From Planctomycetia bacterium (GTDB taxonomy: Bacteria > Planctomycetota > Planctomycetia > Pirellulales > Thermoguttaceae), in contig JAUNBF010000009.1 of assembly GCA_030527185.1 (NCBI GenBank), positions 1-64,000 of the forward strand: DNA of 64,000 nucleotides, written 5' to 3'. The position numbers were made by a program, and so were the translations under genes. The notes under the pieces were generated by a model. That model did not search any database, had not been told where the DNA came from, and was given only the letters and a program-made list of their open reading frames with translations. Positions 1 through 8,534 of this stretch are shown here, piece after piece (the first letter of the stretch is position 1; the number at the start of each line of letters is the position of its first letter).

Positions 1-44
1 ACCGCAGCAAAGAATTCCGTACCAACAATCGGCAAAATTTCCAA

Positions 45-78
45 AAAGAGAGAATCTCGAGGAAGAAATTCTCTCTTT
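45..78. terminator. Hairpin terminator, possibly bidirectional
   Basis: An 11-bp perfect inverted repeat (45-55 with 68-78) has A-rich and T-rich outer ends, as expected of an intrinsic terminator. It probably closes a gene lying to the left of the window. The rest of 1-440 holds no convincing gene; some stretches look like decayed or structured sequence, but no family was recognised. Confidence 0.6.
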
Positions 79-440
79 CCCGGAAAAAAACGGTCTGCCT
101 TTCTTTGCAAATCGGGCATTTGACCCCGACGGGACTACTGTAAGTACGTGGGTTGCCGTCTGTGGAAAAGTGTGTACGTTAATCGCATAGGTGTAATCGT
201 CTCCCTCCTCCATGTTGAACAAGGATGGGGGATGTCTTTTGAAAAAACGACGAAGAATCAACATGAATTTTTTCTGAAGATATCTATTGCTCCGTTAAAC
301 TTGTAAATATCATGAGTCATACACGTCTCTCTCATGAAAATACGGCATAAATACCCATAATCATCAATGGAACAAAGTTCTAGTCCCCGCTTCGATTCCG
401 TCCCTCTTTTTCAGGCAAAATCTTCTCCTTTTCCGTACCC

Positions 441-469
441 TTGACGTTTATTTTTTATTCAGGTACAAT
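441..469 (+). promoter_or_regulatory. Housekeeping promoter of the gdpD-ROK-uup operon
   Basis: TTGACG at 441-446, a 17-bp spacer, and TACAAT at 464-469. The predicted transcript starts near 476 and reaches an AAGGAGAA ribosome binding site before the ATG at 517. Confidence 0.75.
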
Positions 470-516
470 AGGGAATGGTATTGTCAGAAAGATGGAATCC
501 ATAAGGAGAATTTCCC

Positions 517-1314
517 ATGAGAAGATTGGGGTGGTTGAGTTGTCTGGTCATGACGTTGGTAGGAGTGAATTTGCTGGCGGTGGAAGTGCCGCGAAATGTG
601 GCTCACCGGGGATTTTCGGCAGTGTTTCCTGAAAACACGCTTTCCGCCGTTCGGGGGGCGATTGAGGCAAAGGCAAATGGCTGCGAGATGGATGTTTATC
701 GCTCGAAAGATGGCGTCGTTTTCCTGAATCACGACGGGAATTTGAAACGGTATTGCGGCGTGGATCGAAAAGTGACGGAGTTGACGTGGGAGGAATTGCG
801 GAAATACGAGGTGGGTTCTTTCAAAAATGCCCGTTTTGCCGGAGAAAAAATGCCGTCGCTGGAAGAGGCACTGCTCGTTTTGAAGGAATCGGATTGCACG
901 CCAGTCATTGAAATCAAGCAGGAAGGGCTGGAAGAGGATATTCTGGCACTTTTGAAGAAGCATGAGATGGTCGATCGCAGCGTCATTATCGCGTTTTCGC
1001 AAAAAGTCTGCCGTCGGATGCGGGAACTGGATGCCAACATATTCATTGCCTGGCTCTGCTCTCAGGGAAAAGAGGAGTCGGAAGACGCGTACATTAAACG
1101 AATTGAAAAAACACTGAAAGAATGCGGTCTGACGGCAGTCGATTTGCATTATAACGGCGTGACGCCCAAATTGGTGGAAACGCTTAAAAAACAAGGAATG
1201 ACGATCATGTGCTGGACGATCAACGATCCGACCACCATGGAAAAAGTCTGGAAAACGGGCGTTGACAGTATCACGACCGACTTTCCCGATCGGCTGAACG
1301 AAGTGTTGAAGTGA
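517..1314 (+). CDS. Exported glycerophosphodiester phosphodiesterase
   Basis: 265 residues. The enzyme family hydrolyses glycerophosphodiesters to glycerol 3-phosphate and an alcohol. An N-terminal signal peptide (about residues 1-22) indicates export. The family signature is intact: H30-R31-G32, PENT at 38-41, E57 and D59 as metal ligands, and H72-D73. The length is that of a single-domain GDPD. The start is set by AAGGAGAA a few bases upstream and by a strong promoter at 441-469. It is first in a tight operon with a ROK kinase (16-bp gap) and an ABC-F ATPase. Function is secure at family level; the substrate is not known. Confidence 0.9.
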   Translation: MRRLGWLSCLVMTLVGVNLLAVEVPRNVAHRGFSAVFPENTLSAVRGAIEAKANGCEMDVYRSKDGVVFLNHDGNLKRYCGVDRKVTELTWEELRKYEVGSFKNARFAGEKMPSLEEALLVLKESDCTPVIEIKQEGLEEDILALLKKHEMVDRSVIIAFSQKVCRRMRELDANIFIAWLCSQGKEESEDAYIKRIEKTLKECGLTAVDLHYNGVTPKLVETLKKQGMTIMCWTINDPTTMEKVWKTGVDSITTDFPDRLNEVLK

Positions 1315-1330
1315 GAACGGAAGGCGTTTC

Positions 1331-2278
1331 ATGGCACGGAACATTTTAGCGATTGACATCGGCGGCTCCAAGATTCTGGCAGGTTGGATGCAGATTTTCA
1401 CCACCCCGGAAGGTTGGCGGGATTATCAGATTCTTCAGACAGTTCAGGAGTCACTTGCGGGGAATCTTTCCGAAAGGGTGATTCTGGAAACCATCGACCG
1501 GATGGTGGAAAGGCTCTTTCCCGAAAATGCGTTTGCGGAAGTGGAGGCATTGGGTGTGACGATTCCTGGCCTGGCGGACGAGGAAGTCTGGATTTACGCC
1601 CCGTTTTCCGGGATCGAGAATTTTCCGATTGTCCGGGAATTGCGGTGTCGGTATGGGAAACCGGTGCGAATTGCGAACGATGTCAATGCGTGTGCGTTGG
1701 CAGAACGGCAGTTTGGCAAATGTCGCGATGCGCGGGATTACGTCTGGATGACGATCAGCAACGGAATCGGCGGCGGAATCGTTCTCAACGGGAAAATCTA
1801 TCCCGGAGCCTTGGGTTTTTCGGGGGAATTCGGCCACATGACAGTCGTCGAGGATGGTCAGCTTTGCGGCTGCGGCAAACGGGGCTGTCTGGAAGCGGAG
1901 TGTGCCGGGCCGGGGTTGGCGAGATTTTACGCAACGCTTGAGGGAACTTCGGAACCGATTTCGGCAGCGGAAATAGCACGCCGGGCGGAAGCGGGGGAGG
2001 CCAGCGCGGTGCAGGCATTTGTCCGGGAAGGGAAATTGTTGGGATTGGCGCTGGCGAACATTGCGAACATTCTGAACCCGGAGAAAATCCTTCTGGGAGG
2101 TGGCGTGACGCGAGCCTGGAAATGGTTTTCCCCGACAATGCAGGCGGAATTTGAGAAAAACCTTTTCCGACGGGCGAATTCTGGCCTGAAAATCGAGCAG
2201 ACCGGATTGGGTTACGAAGCGGCCTTGATCGGTGCGGCAGCCTTGACGGAGAAAGAGGAAAACGAAACGAGATGTTGA
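1331..2278 (+). CDS. ROK-family sugar kinase (glucokinase-like)
   Basis: 315 residues. ROK kinases phosphorylate hexoses such as glucose or N-acetylmannosamine in the cytoplasm. Visible features are the N-terminal ATPase motif (DIGGSKI, residues 7-13), the GIGGG loop, the sugar-binding GEFGH motif near residue 172, the zinc-type CxCGxxGCxE motif just after it, and a C-terminal GGGV phosphate-binding stretch. No DNA-binding domain is present, so it is a kinase rather than a NagC-type repressor. It lies 16 bp after the phosphodiesterase gene, and its last 7 bases overlap the start of the next gene, which implies translational coupling. The sugar specificity cannot be read from sequence; given the local nag genes, an amino sugar is possible. 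Confidence 0.88.
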   Translation: MARNILAIDIGGSKILAGWMQIFTTPEGWRDYQILQTVQESLAGNLSERVILETIDRMVERLFPENAFAEVEALGVTIPGLADEEVWIYAPFSGIENFPIVRELRCRYGKPVRIANDVNACALAERQFGKCRDARDYVWMTISNGIGGGIVLNGKIYPGALGFSGEFGHMTVVEDGQLCGCGKRGCLEAECAGPGLARFYATLEGTSEPISAAEIARRAEAGEASAVQAFVREGKLLGLALANIANILNPEKILLGGGVTRAWKWFSPTMQAEFEKNLFRRANSGLKIEQTGLGYEAALIGAAALTEKEENETRC

Positions 2279-4182
2279 TAACGCTTCAGGATGTGACGTA
2301 CGCACTGGGATACCCACCTCTTTTGGATCACATTCAAAAAACGATTGAGGAGGGGGAGAAGATTGCGTTGGTGGGACGCAATGGTGCCGGGAAAACGACG
2401 TTGTTGCGGATTCTCCAGGGGGAATTGCCTCCTGATTCGGGCGAAGTGATTCGGCAACAGGGACTTCAGACGGCCCTTTTAACGCAGAGCGTTCCGAACG
2501 ATTTGCGGGGGAGCGTCTGGGACGTGATTGCCGGAGGACTGCAAAAGGATGGGGCACTTTTGTCGCGTTTTCATGAGGTTTCGCATGGTCTGGCGGCGGC
2601 TTATGAAGAGGGGTGGATGGAAAAAGCGGCGTCGCTGGAAAAGGAATTGGATCGTTTGCAGCGCGAGATGGATTTGGCTGGTTCCTGGGAGTCGCAGCGC
2701 AAGGTGGAGCAGATTCTGACGCAGATTCGTCTCGACGGCAACCTGGAAACGAGCCAACTTTCGGCAGGCAAGAAGCGGCGGGTGCTTTTTGCGCGGGCAA
2801 TGGTGGCGGAGCCGGACATTCTGTTTCTGGACGAGCCGACGAACCACCTTGATTTGGAGAGCGTTCTCTGGCTGGAAGATTTTCTGAAACGTTACGAGAA
2901 AACGGTCTTTTTCGTGACGCACGATCGGATGTTTCTGCGGAATATCGCGACGTCGATATGGGAACTCGACCGGGGACACCTGCACCGTTACGACGGTTCC
3001 TATGAGTCGTATCTGGAACGTCGCGAACAGCGGCTTCACGCGGAAGAAAAGGAGTTGGAACAGTTTCAGAAAAAGCTGGCGCAGGAGGAGGTCTGGATTC
3101 GGACGGGGATCATGGCACGTCGCACCCGAAATGAAGGACGAGTGCGGGCTTTGAAAGCGATGCGTCAGGACGCGGCACTACTTCGGAAAGACCCAGGAAC
3201 GGCCAAACTGGAGATTCACGAAGGGATAACGTCCGGGCGGTTGGTGGCGGATGTGAAAAAGGTCACGTTTCGGTACGCCCCGGAAACGGAGCCGATTCTG
3301 GCCGATTTTTCCGTAAAAATCATGCGCGGCGAGCGGATTGGCATTTTAGGCCCAAACGGCATTGGCAAAACGACGCTTTTGAAAGTGCTGTTGGGAGAAT
3401 TGCCGCCAACATCGGGAGAAGTCCGCCTGGGAACGCAGTTGCAAGTCGCTTATTTTGACCAGCTCCAGGAAACGTTGGACGAAGAAAAGTCGGTAATCGA
3501 CAATGTGACAGATGGCTCCACCCAAGTGACCATCAATGGTCGGAAACAGCATATTTTAGGCTACTTGCGTGATTTCCTCTTTTCCGAGGAGCGAGCCAAA
3601 ATGCCGGTAAAATTTTTGTCGGGGGGAGAGAAAAACCGGATTCTGTTGGCAAAACTTTTCACGAAACCGTCGAATGTTCTGGTGATGGACGAGCCGACGA
3701 ACGATTTGGACATGGAGACGCTCGATTTGCTGGAAGAGAAGCTCAGCACCTACCCAGGAACGCTCCTGCTGGTGAGCCACGACCGGGAATTTATCAACAA
3801 CATCGTCACCTCCACGCTGGTATTGGAGGGAAAGGGTATCGTTCACGAGTACGTCGGCGGTTATGACGACTGGATTTTCCAGAAAAGTCAACAGGCAGAG
3901 CCGGAAAAAAAGGTGGAAAAAGCGAAAAAGTCGCCTCCGAAAGAAAAAGAACCGACCGTGCGGCGTCTGAATTATACCGAGAAAAAGGAACTCGAAGCGC
4001 TGCCGGAAAAGATTGAGGAAAGGGAACGAAAACTGGCGGAAATCCATACGCGGATGTCCGAACCGGCATTTTATCAGCAGAGTTACGAGGAGGTCCACCA
4101 GATCAGCCATCAGGCAGAGCTTCTCCAGCAGGAATTGGAGAAACTCTACGCACGATGGGAGTATCTGGATGGAACGGGTTAA
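2272..4182 (+). CDS. uup: ABC-F ATPase, Uup type
   Basis: 636 residues. It has two ATP-binding cassettes in one chain and no membrane domain, as in ABC-F proteins that act on ribosomes. Cassette 1 has Walker A GRNGAGKTT at 35-43, a signature LSAGKKRR and Walker B DEPTNHLD. Cassette 2 has GPNGIGKTT, LSGGEKNR and DEPTNDLD. The linker is charged and helical. The C-terminal part (about 560-636) is the coiled-coil tail with the LNYTEKKELEALP stretch typical of Uup, which is linked to ribosome and DNA-junction functions. The start overlaps the ROK gene by 7 bases. Confidence 0.9.
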   Translation: MLITLQDVTYALGYPPLLDHIQKTIEEGEKIALVGRNGAGKTTLLRILQGELPPDSGEVIRQQGLQTALLTQSVPNDLRGSVWDVIAGGLQKDGALLSRFHEVSHGLAAAYEEGWMEKAASLEKELDRLQREMDLAGSWESQRKVEQILTQIRLDGNLETSQLSAGKKRRVLFARAMVAEPDILFLDEPTNHLDLESVLWLEDFLKRYEKTVFFVTHDRMFLRNIATSIWELDRGHLHRYDGSYESYLERREQRLHAEEKELEQFQKKLAQEEVWIRTGIMARRTRNEGRVRALKAMRQDAALLRKDPGTAKLEIHEGITSGRLVADVKKVTFRYAPETEPILADFSVKIMRGERIGILGPNGIGKTTLLKVLLGELPPTSGEVRLGTQLQVAYFDQLQETLDEEKSVIDNVTDGSTQVTINGRKQHILGYLRDFLFSEERAKMPVKFLSGGEKNRILLAKLFTKPSNVLVMDEPTNDLDMETLDLLEEKLSTYPGTLLLVSHDREFINNIVTSTLVLEGKGIVHEYVGGYDDWIFQKSQQAEPEKKVEKAKKSPPKEKEPTVRRLNYTEKKELEALPEKIEERERKLAEIHTRMSEPAFYQQSYEEVHQISHQAELLQQELEKLYARWEYLDGTG

Positions 4183-4297
4183 AAAGTCTCTCTAAAACTG
4201 GATAGCAACGTTCTCATTAGAAATGTCGTTCTTTCCCGCCAGGAGGCCGCGCAAAAATTCAGGGAAACCACGATGTTTCCTGGAGAGTGGGGTACAC

Positions 4298-4325
4298 TTG
4301 CAATTCTGGGGAAAGAGAGTAAAAT
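4298..4325 (+). promoter_or_regulatory. Probable promoter of the lactonase gene
   Basis: TTGCAA at 4298-4303, a 16-bp spacer and TAAAAT at 4320-4325, about 100 bp ahead of the lactonase start. The 243-bp gap between genes (4183-4425) shows nothing else. Confidence 0.5.
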
Positions 4326-4425
4326 AAAGGTATTGTGGTTTTGGAGTGGGAATTTGAGGAGAATCCAGAAAACGTGAGGGAATTCCGTATAGCTGGATGG
4401 AATAGAATAGTAAGAAGGAGTTTTT

Positions 4426-5622
4426 ATGCGACATGTCATCCTGCCGATGATGGGAATTTTTCTGTCCTGTGTGTTGGCTCATGCCGGGGAGGAGAAAATG
4501 CAGACGTTTTATGTGGGAACGATGAACGCCCCGACCGGAAATCCCGAAATCGCTCCCAGTGAGGGGATTTATCGAGTCGAACTGAACCGCCAGACGGGAG
4601 AATTGCAATTCCGCGGACTTGCCGGAAAAGCCAAAGGCCCTGGCTTCATCGTCAAACATCCCACGCTTGGGGTTTACTATACCGTCAGTGGAAATGAGGA
4701 CGGAACCTCGAAAGAAGGGCTGGTCATCGCGTGGAAAAAAGAGTCCGATGGCTCCCTTTCGCGTATCAACACGATGAATTCCGGCGGGCTGGGGGCGTGT
4801 CACCTGGCGGTCTCTCCGTGCGGGAAATTTCTCGGCGTGGCAAATTACTCCAGTGGTCAGTTGACGATGTTTTCGCTCGCTGCGGACGGAAGTCTCGAAA
4901 AACTCACCGAAACGTTCACATTTGAAGGGCATGGTCCTAACGCCGCACGGCAGGAAAAGCCGCACGCACACTATTTCCACACCGACAACGCCGGGAAATT
5001 TGCCATCTGCTGCGACCTGGGCACCGACCGGATTCACCTGTTCCAGTACGATTCCGAAAAGAATCAGTGGATCGTCCATCCGAATCAGCCTTTCGCCACC
5101 GTTGCCAGTGGTGCGGGTCCACGTCATGCCATTTTCGCTCCTGGCGGGGAGTATCTCTACGTGCTGAACGAGCTTTCCTGCACGCTCGAAGCGTTTCTCT
5201 ACTCCCCCGAAAAAGGAACGTTGACCAGCGTCCAGACTTCCCCCACCCTCCCCGTCGGTTTTCAGGGAATCAACAAGGCGGCTGCCATCGACATCCACCC
5301 GTCCGGGAAATTCCTTTACGTCTCGAACCGTGGAGCCAACCTCATCACCGTTTTTGCCGTCGATCCCACGCCGATTCGTGGCGACAAGCATGCGTCCGGC
5401 ATCGTTCTGGAGCCGATTCAATACGTTCCTTCCGGTGGCGACGCACCTCGATTCATCGGACTCGATCCCACTGGCGAATTCCTCTTTTCCTGCAACAAAA
5501 AAACGCATAACATCGTATTATATCGCGTGAATCAGGAAACCGGAAAACTGACCGAAACTGGTCAAAACGTGATTCTTCCCTGGCCGGTTGGAATGGCACC
5601 GGGCGATTTAATTGATAATTAA
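4426..5622 (+). CDS. Exported lactonase, seven-bladed beta-propeller (6-phosphogluconolactonase-like)
   Basis: 398 residues. It resembles the YbhE/Pgl propeller lactonases, which open sugar lactones. A signal peptide (residues 1-20, ending at HAG) suggests export, so the natural substrate may not be cytoplasmic 6-phosphogluconolactone. Repeating blades of the type ACHLAVSPCGKFLGVANY are visible, as is the conserved region with R and HAH around residues 175-190. The start is fixed by AAGGAG seven bases upstream of ATG 4426. The C-terminus DLIDN-stop is read from a TTGATAATT motif that recurs next to stop codons elsewhere in the window. A structured repeat follows directly. Confidence 0.85.
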   Translation: MRHVILPMMGIFLSCVLAHAGEEKMQTFYVGTMNAPTGNPEIAPSEGIYRVELNRQTGELQFRGLAGKAKGPGFIVKHPTLGVYYTVSGNEDGTSKEGLVIAWKKESDGSLSRINTMNSGGLGACHLAVSPCGKFLGVANYSSGQLTMFSLAADGSLEKLTETFTFEGHGPNAARQEKPHAHYFHTDNAGKFAICCDLGTDRIHLFQYDSEKNQWIVHPNQPFATVASGAGPRHAIFAPGGEYLYVLNELSCTLEAFLYSPEKGTLTSVQTSPTLPVGFQGINKAAAIDIHPSGKFLYVSNRGANLITVFAVDPTPIRGDKHASGIVLEPIQYVPSGGDAPRFIGLDPTGEFLFSCNKKTHNIVLYRVNQETGKLTETGQNVILPWPVGMAPGDLIDN

Positions 5623-5646
5623 AACACGGCGCAGCCGTCACAAATA

Positions 5647-5776
5647 AAGCCGCGCAGCGGCGATCGAAAAGTCTTTGGAAGGAGAGGTCTGGAGAGGATA
5701 ACTCTTTCTATAGAAAGGTTTCCTCTCCACGGCGGTTCCGTCTTAACGGGAAAGCCACTCTCGGCTTTAGCCGTGA
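5647..5776 (+). repeat. 130-bp structured intergenic repeat, copy 1
   Basis: It matches the reverse complement of 21619-21748 at roughly 85-90% by eye, over the same 130-bp length. It holds a GCA-loop hairpin near its start (GCCGC/GCGGC), a long hairpin around the palindrome CTTTCTATAGAAAG closed by GGAGAGGA/TCCTCTCC, and a small CGGC/GCCG hairpin at its end. In copy 2 two of these stems change on both sides and stay paired. Both copies lie straight after the stop codon of a gene on the same strand. The remainder of 5777-5994 has one short hairpin (AACCTATTAGGTT) and no recognised gene. Confidence 0.8.
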
Positions 5777-5994
5777 GTCGCGATGCGCCTGGGCGAAAGG
5801 CTTTTTCAAAGAGCGTTTTCGTTTTCTAACCTATTAGGTTGGAAGTGTTCCCTCCTTTCCCTTGAAAGAATACGCTCGAAGGATGGGAGTGCCGCCAGGC
5901 AGTGGAAAACGGGTTGCTAGTATTGTTTATTTTCGTATCGGGGCAAGTGTCCCCATGGGAAGCCGCGTGTTGCGGCATTTTTCAGGAGAAAAGT

Positions 5995-7254
5995 ATGTTG
6001 AAAAAAATCGTTCCTGCCGTATTGCTGATGTTGGCAATGGTATGTACCCTTTCGCTTCACGCGGAGGAGGGATTTGTCTCTCTCTTCAACGGAGAGAATC
6101 TGGAAGGTTGGAAAGTCCGTGGCGGAAGTGCGACGTACAAAGTGGAAGACGGCTGTATCATTGGGACGTGCGTTCCCGACACACCGCACAACACATTCCT
6201 TTGCACGGAAAAGTCCTACGGCAATTTCATCTTGAAGCTGGAATTCAAAATGCTGGTCAGTGGCAATTCCGGCATCCAGATTCGCAGCCAATCCCGTCCG
6301 TTGGGAGAGGATCGCGAAGGGGTTTACGGCTATCAGTGCGAAATTGCCGAATACAATGCTCTGGGGCAGATTTACGATGAAGGCCGACGCGGATTCAAAC
6401 ATGGCAAAGTCTTCCTCGACTCGACGAGTGAGGAAATCCGCAACAAAGCGTTTGCCACGTACAAAAAAGGGGAGTGGAATTCGATGGAAATCCAGTGCGT
6501 CGGCCCGTCGATTCGCACGTGGGTCAATGGCGTTCCGGTGGCGAACATTCTCGATCCGGTCGATCTCTACGGTTTCATCGGATTGCAGGTTCATGCCGGC
6601 AAACAGGGAACGATTGCGTGGCGAAATATCCGTATCAAGGATTTGGGCGTCTCGCAGTGGAAGTCGTTTTTCGTGAAGGATGGCGATACCTGGAAGCTGG
6701 CCGACGCACGTTTTGTGTTGCCGGATGAATGGTCGTTTGACCAGGACGGTGTCCTCACCGGGCTGCACAAAAAAGAGGAAAAACGGGATGGACTGGTCGT
6801 CTCGGACAAAAATTACACCGACTTTGCCGCACGCGTCACGTACCAGATTTTCGGCGGGAACAGTGCGTTGTACTTCCGCGCGGAAGAAGTCAATACGCCG
6901 TGGCTGCTGAAAGGTTTCCAGAACGAGATTGCCGGCAACAACGTCGATTCCGCACTCTGGCACACGGCTGGCGACAAAACGCCCGGACGCGGCTGGGTGA
7001 CGAAAAATGAAGAGTTGGTTGGCAAAGTCCGCAACAAGGAAGGCTGGAACACCACTTGCACCATTGCGGTGGGCGATCGGATTGTCCAGTTCCTCAACAA
7101 CTTTGAAACCGCCGACATCATCGACCCGCTTTGCGAAAAGAGCGGCAAATTCGGGCTGCAACTGCATGGCAGTGCGGATGTTCGGATGTTGTTCAAGGAT
7201 TTTGAGTACCTGGAGATTACCCCGGAAATGCGAGCGTTGATTGAGCGTCCGTAA
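5995..7254 (+). CDS. Exported protein with two DUF1080 (3-keto-disaccharide hydrolase) domains
   Basis: 419 residues from ATG 5995, which has AGGAG upstream and begins a signal peptide ending at SLHA-EE. Two tandem copies of the DUF1080 concanavalin-like fold are visible. The first (about 22-215) begins FVSLFNGENLEGWKV and contains the GNSGIQIRS strand. The second (about 220-415) has GGNSALYFRA and ends in a matching FGLQLHGSADVRMLFKD strand. Family members act on 3-keto-glycosides or bind glycans. It is very common in Planctomycetota and is usually exported. An in-frame start 93 bp upstream would add a non-conserved stretch and was rejected. Confidence 0.85.
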   Translation: MLKKIVPAVLLMLAMVCTLSLHAEEGFVSLFNGENLEGWKVRGGSATYKVEDGCIIGTCVPDTPHNTFLCTEKSYGNFILKLEFKMLVSGNSGIQIRSQSRPLGEDREGVYGYQCEIAEYNALGQIYDEGRRGFKHGKVFLDSTSEEIRNKAFATYKKGEWNSMEIQCVGPSIRTWVNGVPVANILDPVDLYGFIGLQVHAGKQGTIAWRNIRIKDLGVSQWKSFFVKDGDTWKLADARFVLPDEWSFDQDGVLTGLHKKEEKRDGLVVSDKNYTDFAARVTYQIFGGNSALYFRAEEVNTPWLLKGFQNEIAGNNVDSALWHTAGDKTPGRGWVTKNEELVGKVRNKEGWNTTCTIAVGDRIVQFLNNFETADIIDPLCEKSGKFGLQLHGSADVRMLFKDFEYLEITPEMRALIERP

Positions 7255-7295
7255 AATTGGCAACAAAATAAAGTCACGTAAGTGGCTGTCGGCTT

Positions 7296-7338
7296 GCCGC
7301 AAATGGCGTTACGCTGCTTGCGGCTGCTTCGTTTTTTT
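7296..7338 (+). terminator. Terminator after the DUF1080 gene
   Basis: A 7-bp GC-rich stem (GCCGCAA at 7296-7302 with TTGCGGC at 7318-7324) is followed by a T run. The T-rich tract continues to the tilS start codon. Confidence 0.55.
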
Positions 7339-7352
7339 CTTTTTCTTTTTTT

Positions 7353-8399
7353 ATGTTACTCCTGGAACAACAATTTTCCCGCCAACATCCCGAACGATGG
7401 TTCGATTTCACCCTTCTGCTGGCTGTTTCCGGTGGAGCGGACAGTGTCGCCATGTTGCGGCTTTTTCACCATTGGTATCGGAAAATTACTCCCCAAACAC
7501 GGTTGATTATCGCTCATGCCAACCATGGCTTGCGGGGTGAGGAATCGGACGCGGATGAACAGTTCGTCCGAAATCTGGGGGCGTCGTTGGGATTGCCGGT
7601 AGTGTGCGAGCGACTTGACTTGGCCTCTTTTTCAGGTGGTTTGGAAGAAACTGCGCGGAAAGCGAGATATGCGTTTCTGGAAAAGACGGCGTTGCGGGTC
7701 GGGGCACGGTATATCGTGACCGCTCATACGCAAAATGACCAGGTGGAGACGATTTTGCACCGTATTCTGCGTGGGACGGGGTTGGAAGGTCTGGCCGGAA
7801 TGGCACCGCGGCGAGTTTTGCCGTCGGGACTGATTTTGCTCCGTCCACTGCTCTCTACCCGGCGGGAAGCGATTCTGGACTATCTTCAGGAGTTGCAACA
7901 GCCCTATCGCACCGACATTTCCAATTTCAGCAACGATTTTACCCGAAACCGAATCCGCCAGGAATTGCTCCCTCTGTTGCAGACCTCGTTCAATCCGCAA
8001 ATTGAGGACGCACTGTTGCGGCTGCGATCAATTGCCAGCGAAACGCACGTTTGGGTGGACGCGGAAATGGCAACTTGGGAAGAACGGCTGAGTTGGGAAA
8101 ATCGAGCGGATGGTTCTCTCCGAATCACGTTGAAACGAAAGGATTTGGAGAAAATTCCCCCCTTTCTCCAGAAAGAGTTTTTCCGTCGGATTTGGAGCCG
8201 TGGCGGTTTTTCGCAGCAAAAAATGGGAAAGCGGGAATGGGATATTCTGGCTGAAATGCTCCGACAGGAATCCCCTCCGCGACTCTTTCCCGGCAACATT
8301 TCCGTGGAGTCGGGCAAAACATTCCTTCACATCCATGTTCCGAGGGAATCTTCTTCCAGTCATTCGGATGAGAACGTTTGGGGAAGGGGAATTTTTTAG
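7353..8399 (+). CDS. tilS: tRNA(Ile)-lysidine synthetase TilS
   Basis: 348 residues. TilS modifies cytidine 34 of the AUA-reading tRNA(Ile) with lysine, using ATP. The PP-loop motif SGGADS is at residues 26-31. The N-terminal domain continues with the family's HGLRGEESDADE and TAHTQNDQVET stretches (ANHGLRG near residue 56). The C-terminal substrate-binding part is short, so the protein is at the small end of the family. The start has no clear Shine-Dalgarno site, because it sits in a T-rich stretch right after a terminator-like hairpin. Initiation could therefore be leaderless or weak. Essential in most bacteria. Confidence 0.9.
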   Translation: MLLLEQQFSRQHPERWFDFTLLLAVSGGADSVAMLRLFHHWYRKITPQTRLIIAHANHGLRGEESDADEQFVRNLGASLGLPVVCERLDLASFSGGLEETARKARYAFLEKTALRVGARYIVTAHTQNDQVETILHRILRGTGLEGLAGMAPRRVLPSGLILLRPLLSTRREAILDYLQELQQPYRTDISNFSNDFTRNRIRQELLPLLQTSFNPQIEDALLRLRSIASETHVWVDAEMATWEERLSWENRADGSLRITLKRKDLEKIPPFLQKEFFRRIWSRGGFSQQKMGKREWDILAEMLRQESPPRLFPGNISVESGKTFLHIHVPRESSSSHSDENVWGRGIF

Positions 8400-8534
8400 G
8401 AATGAGGGGCTTTCTTTTTGTTTTTGGACAAGGGGTGTAGATTCTCCTGGCAAATTGCATTCTTTAGGATAGAGCGACGAAGCTCCGACGTTTTCGAGTG
8501 AATGCCATTCCTAACCCACAGAAGGAGAACGAAC

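Noticed and set aside
80-440. A structured RNA (for example 6S or SRP RNA) at the left edge
   Set aside because: Some short hairpins are present but no conserved family feature could be recognised.
484-1404. Long minus-strand open frame opposite the glycerophosphodiesterase
   Set aside because: It is the antisense of a well-motifed gene, has no ribosome site and gives a low-complexity protein without known domains.
1451-2800. 449-codon minus-strand frame over the ROK and ABC-F genes
   Set aside because: Spans two clear plus-strand genes; composition is rich in Pro, Arg and Ser, as expected of an antisense frame.
4192-5508. 438-codon minus-strand frame over the lactonase
   Set aside because: Antisense shadow; the plus-strand propeller motifs, promoter and ribosome site decide the strand.
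7241-7540. Alternative small gene between the DUF1080 and tilS genes
   Set aside because: It is a frame through a terminator and T-rich tract overlapping tilS in another frame, with no support.
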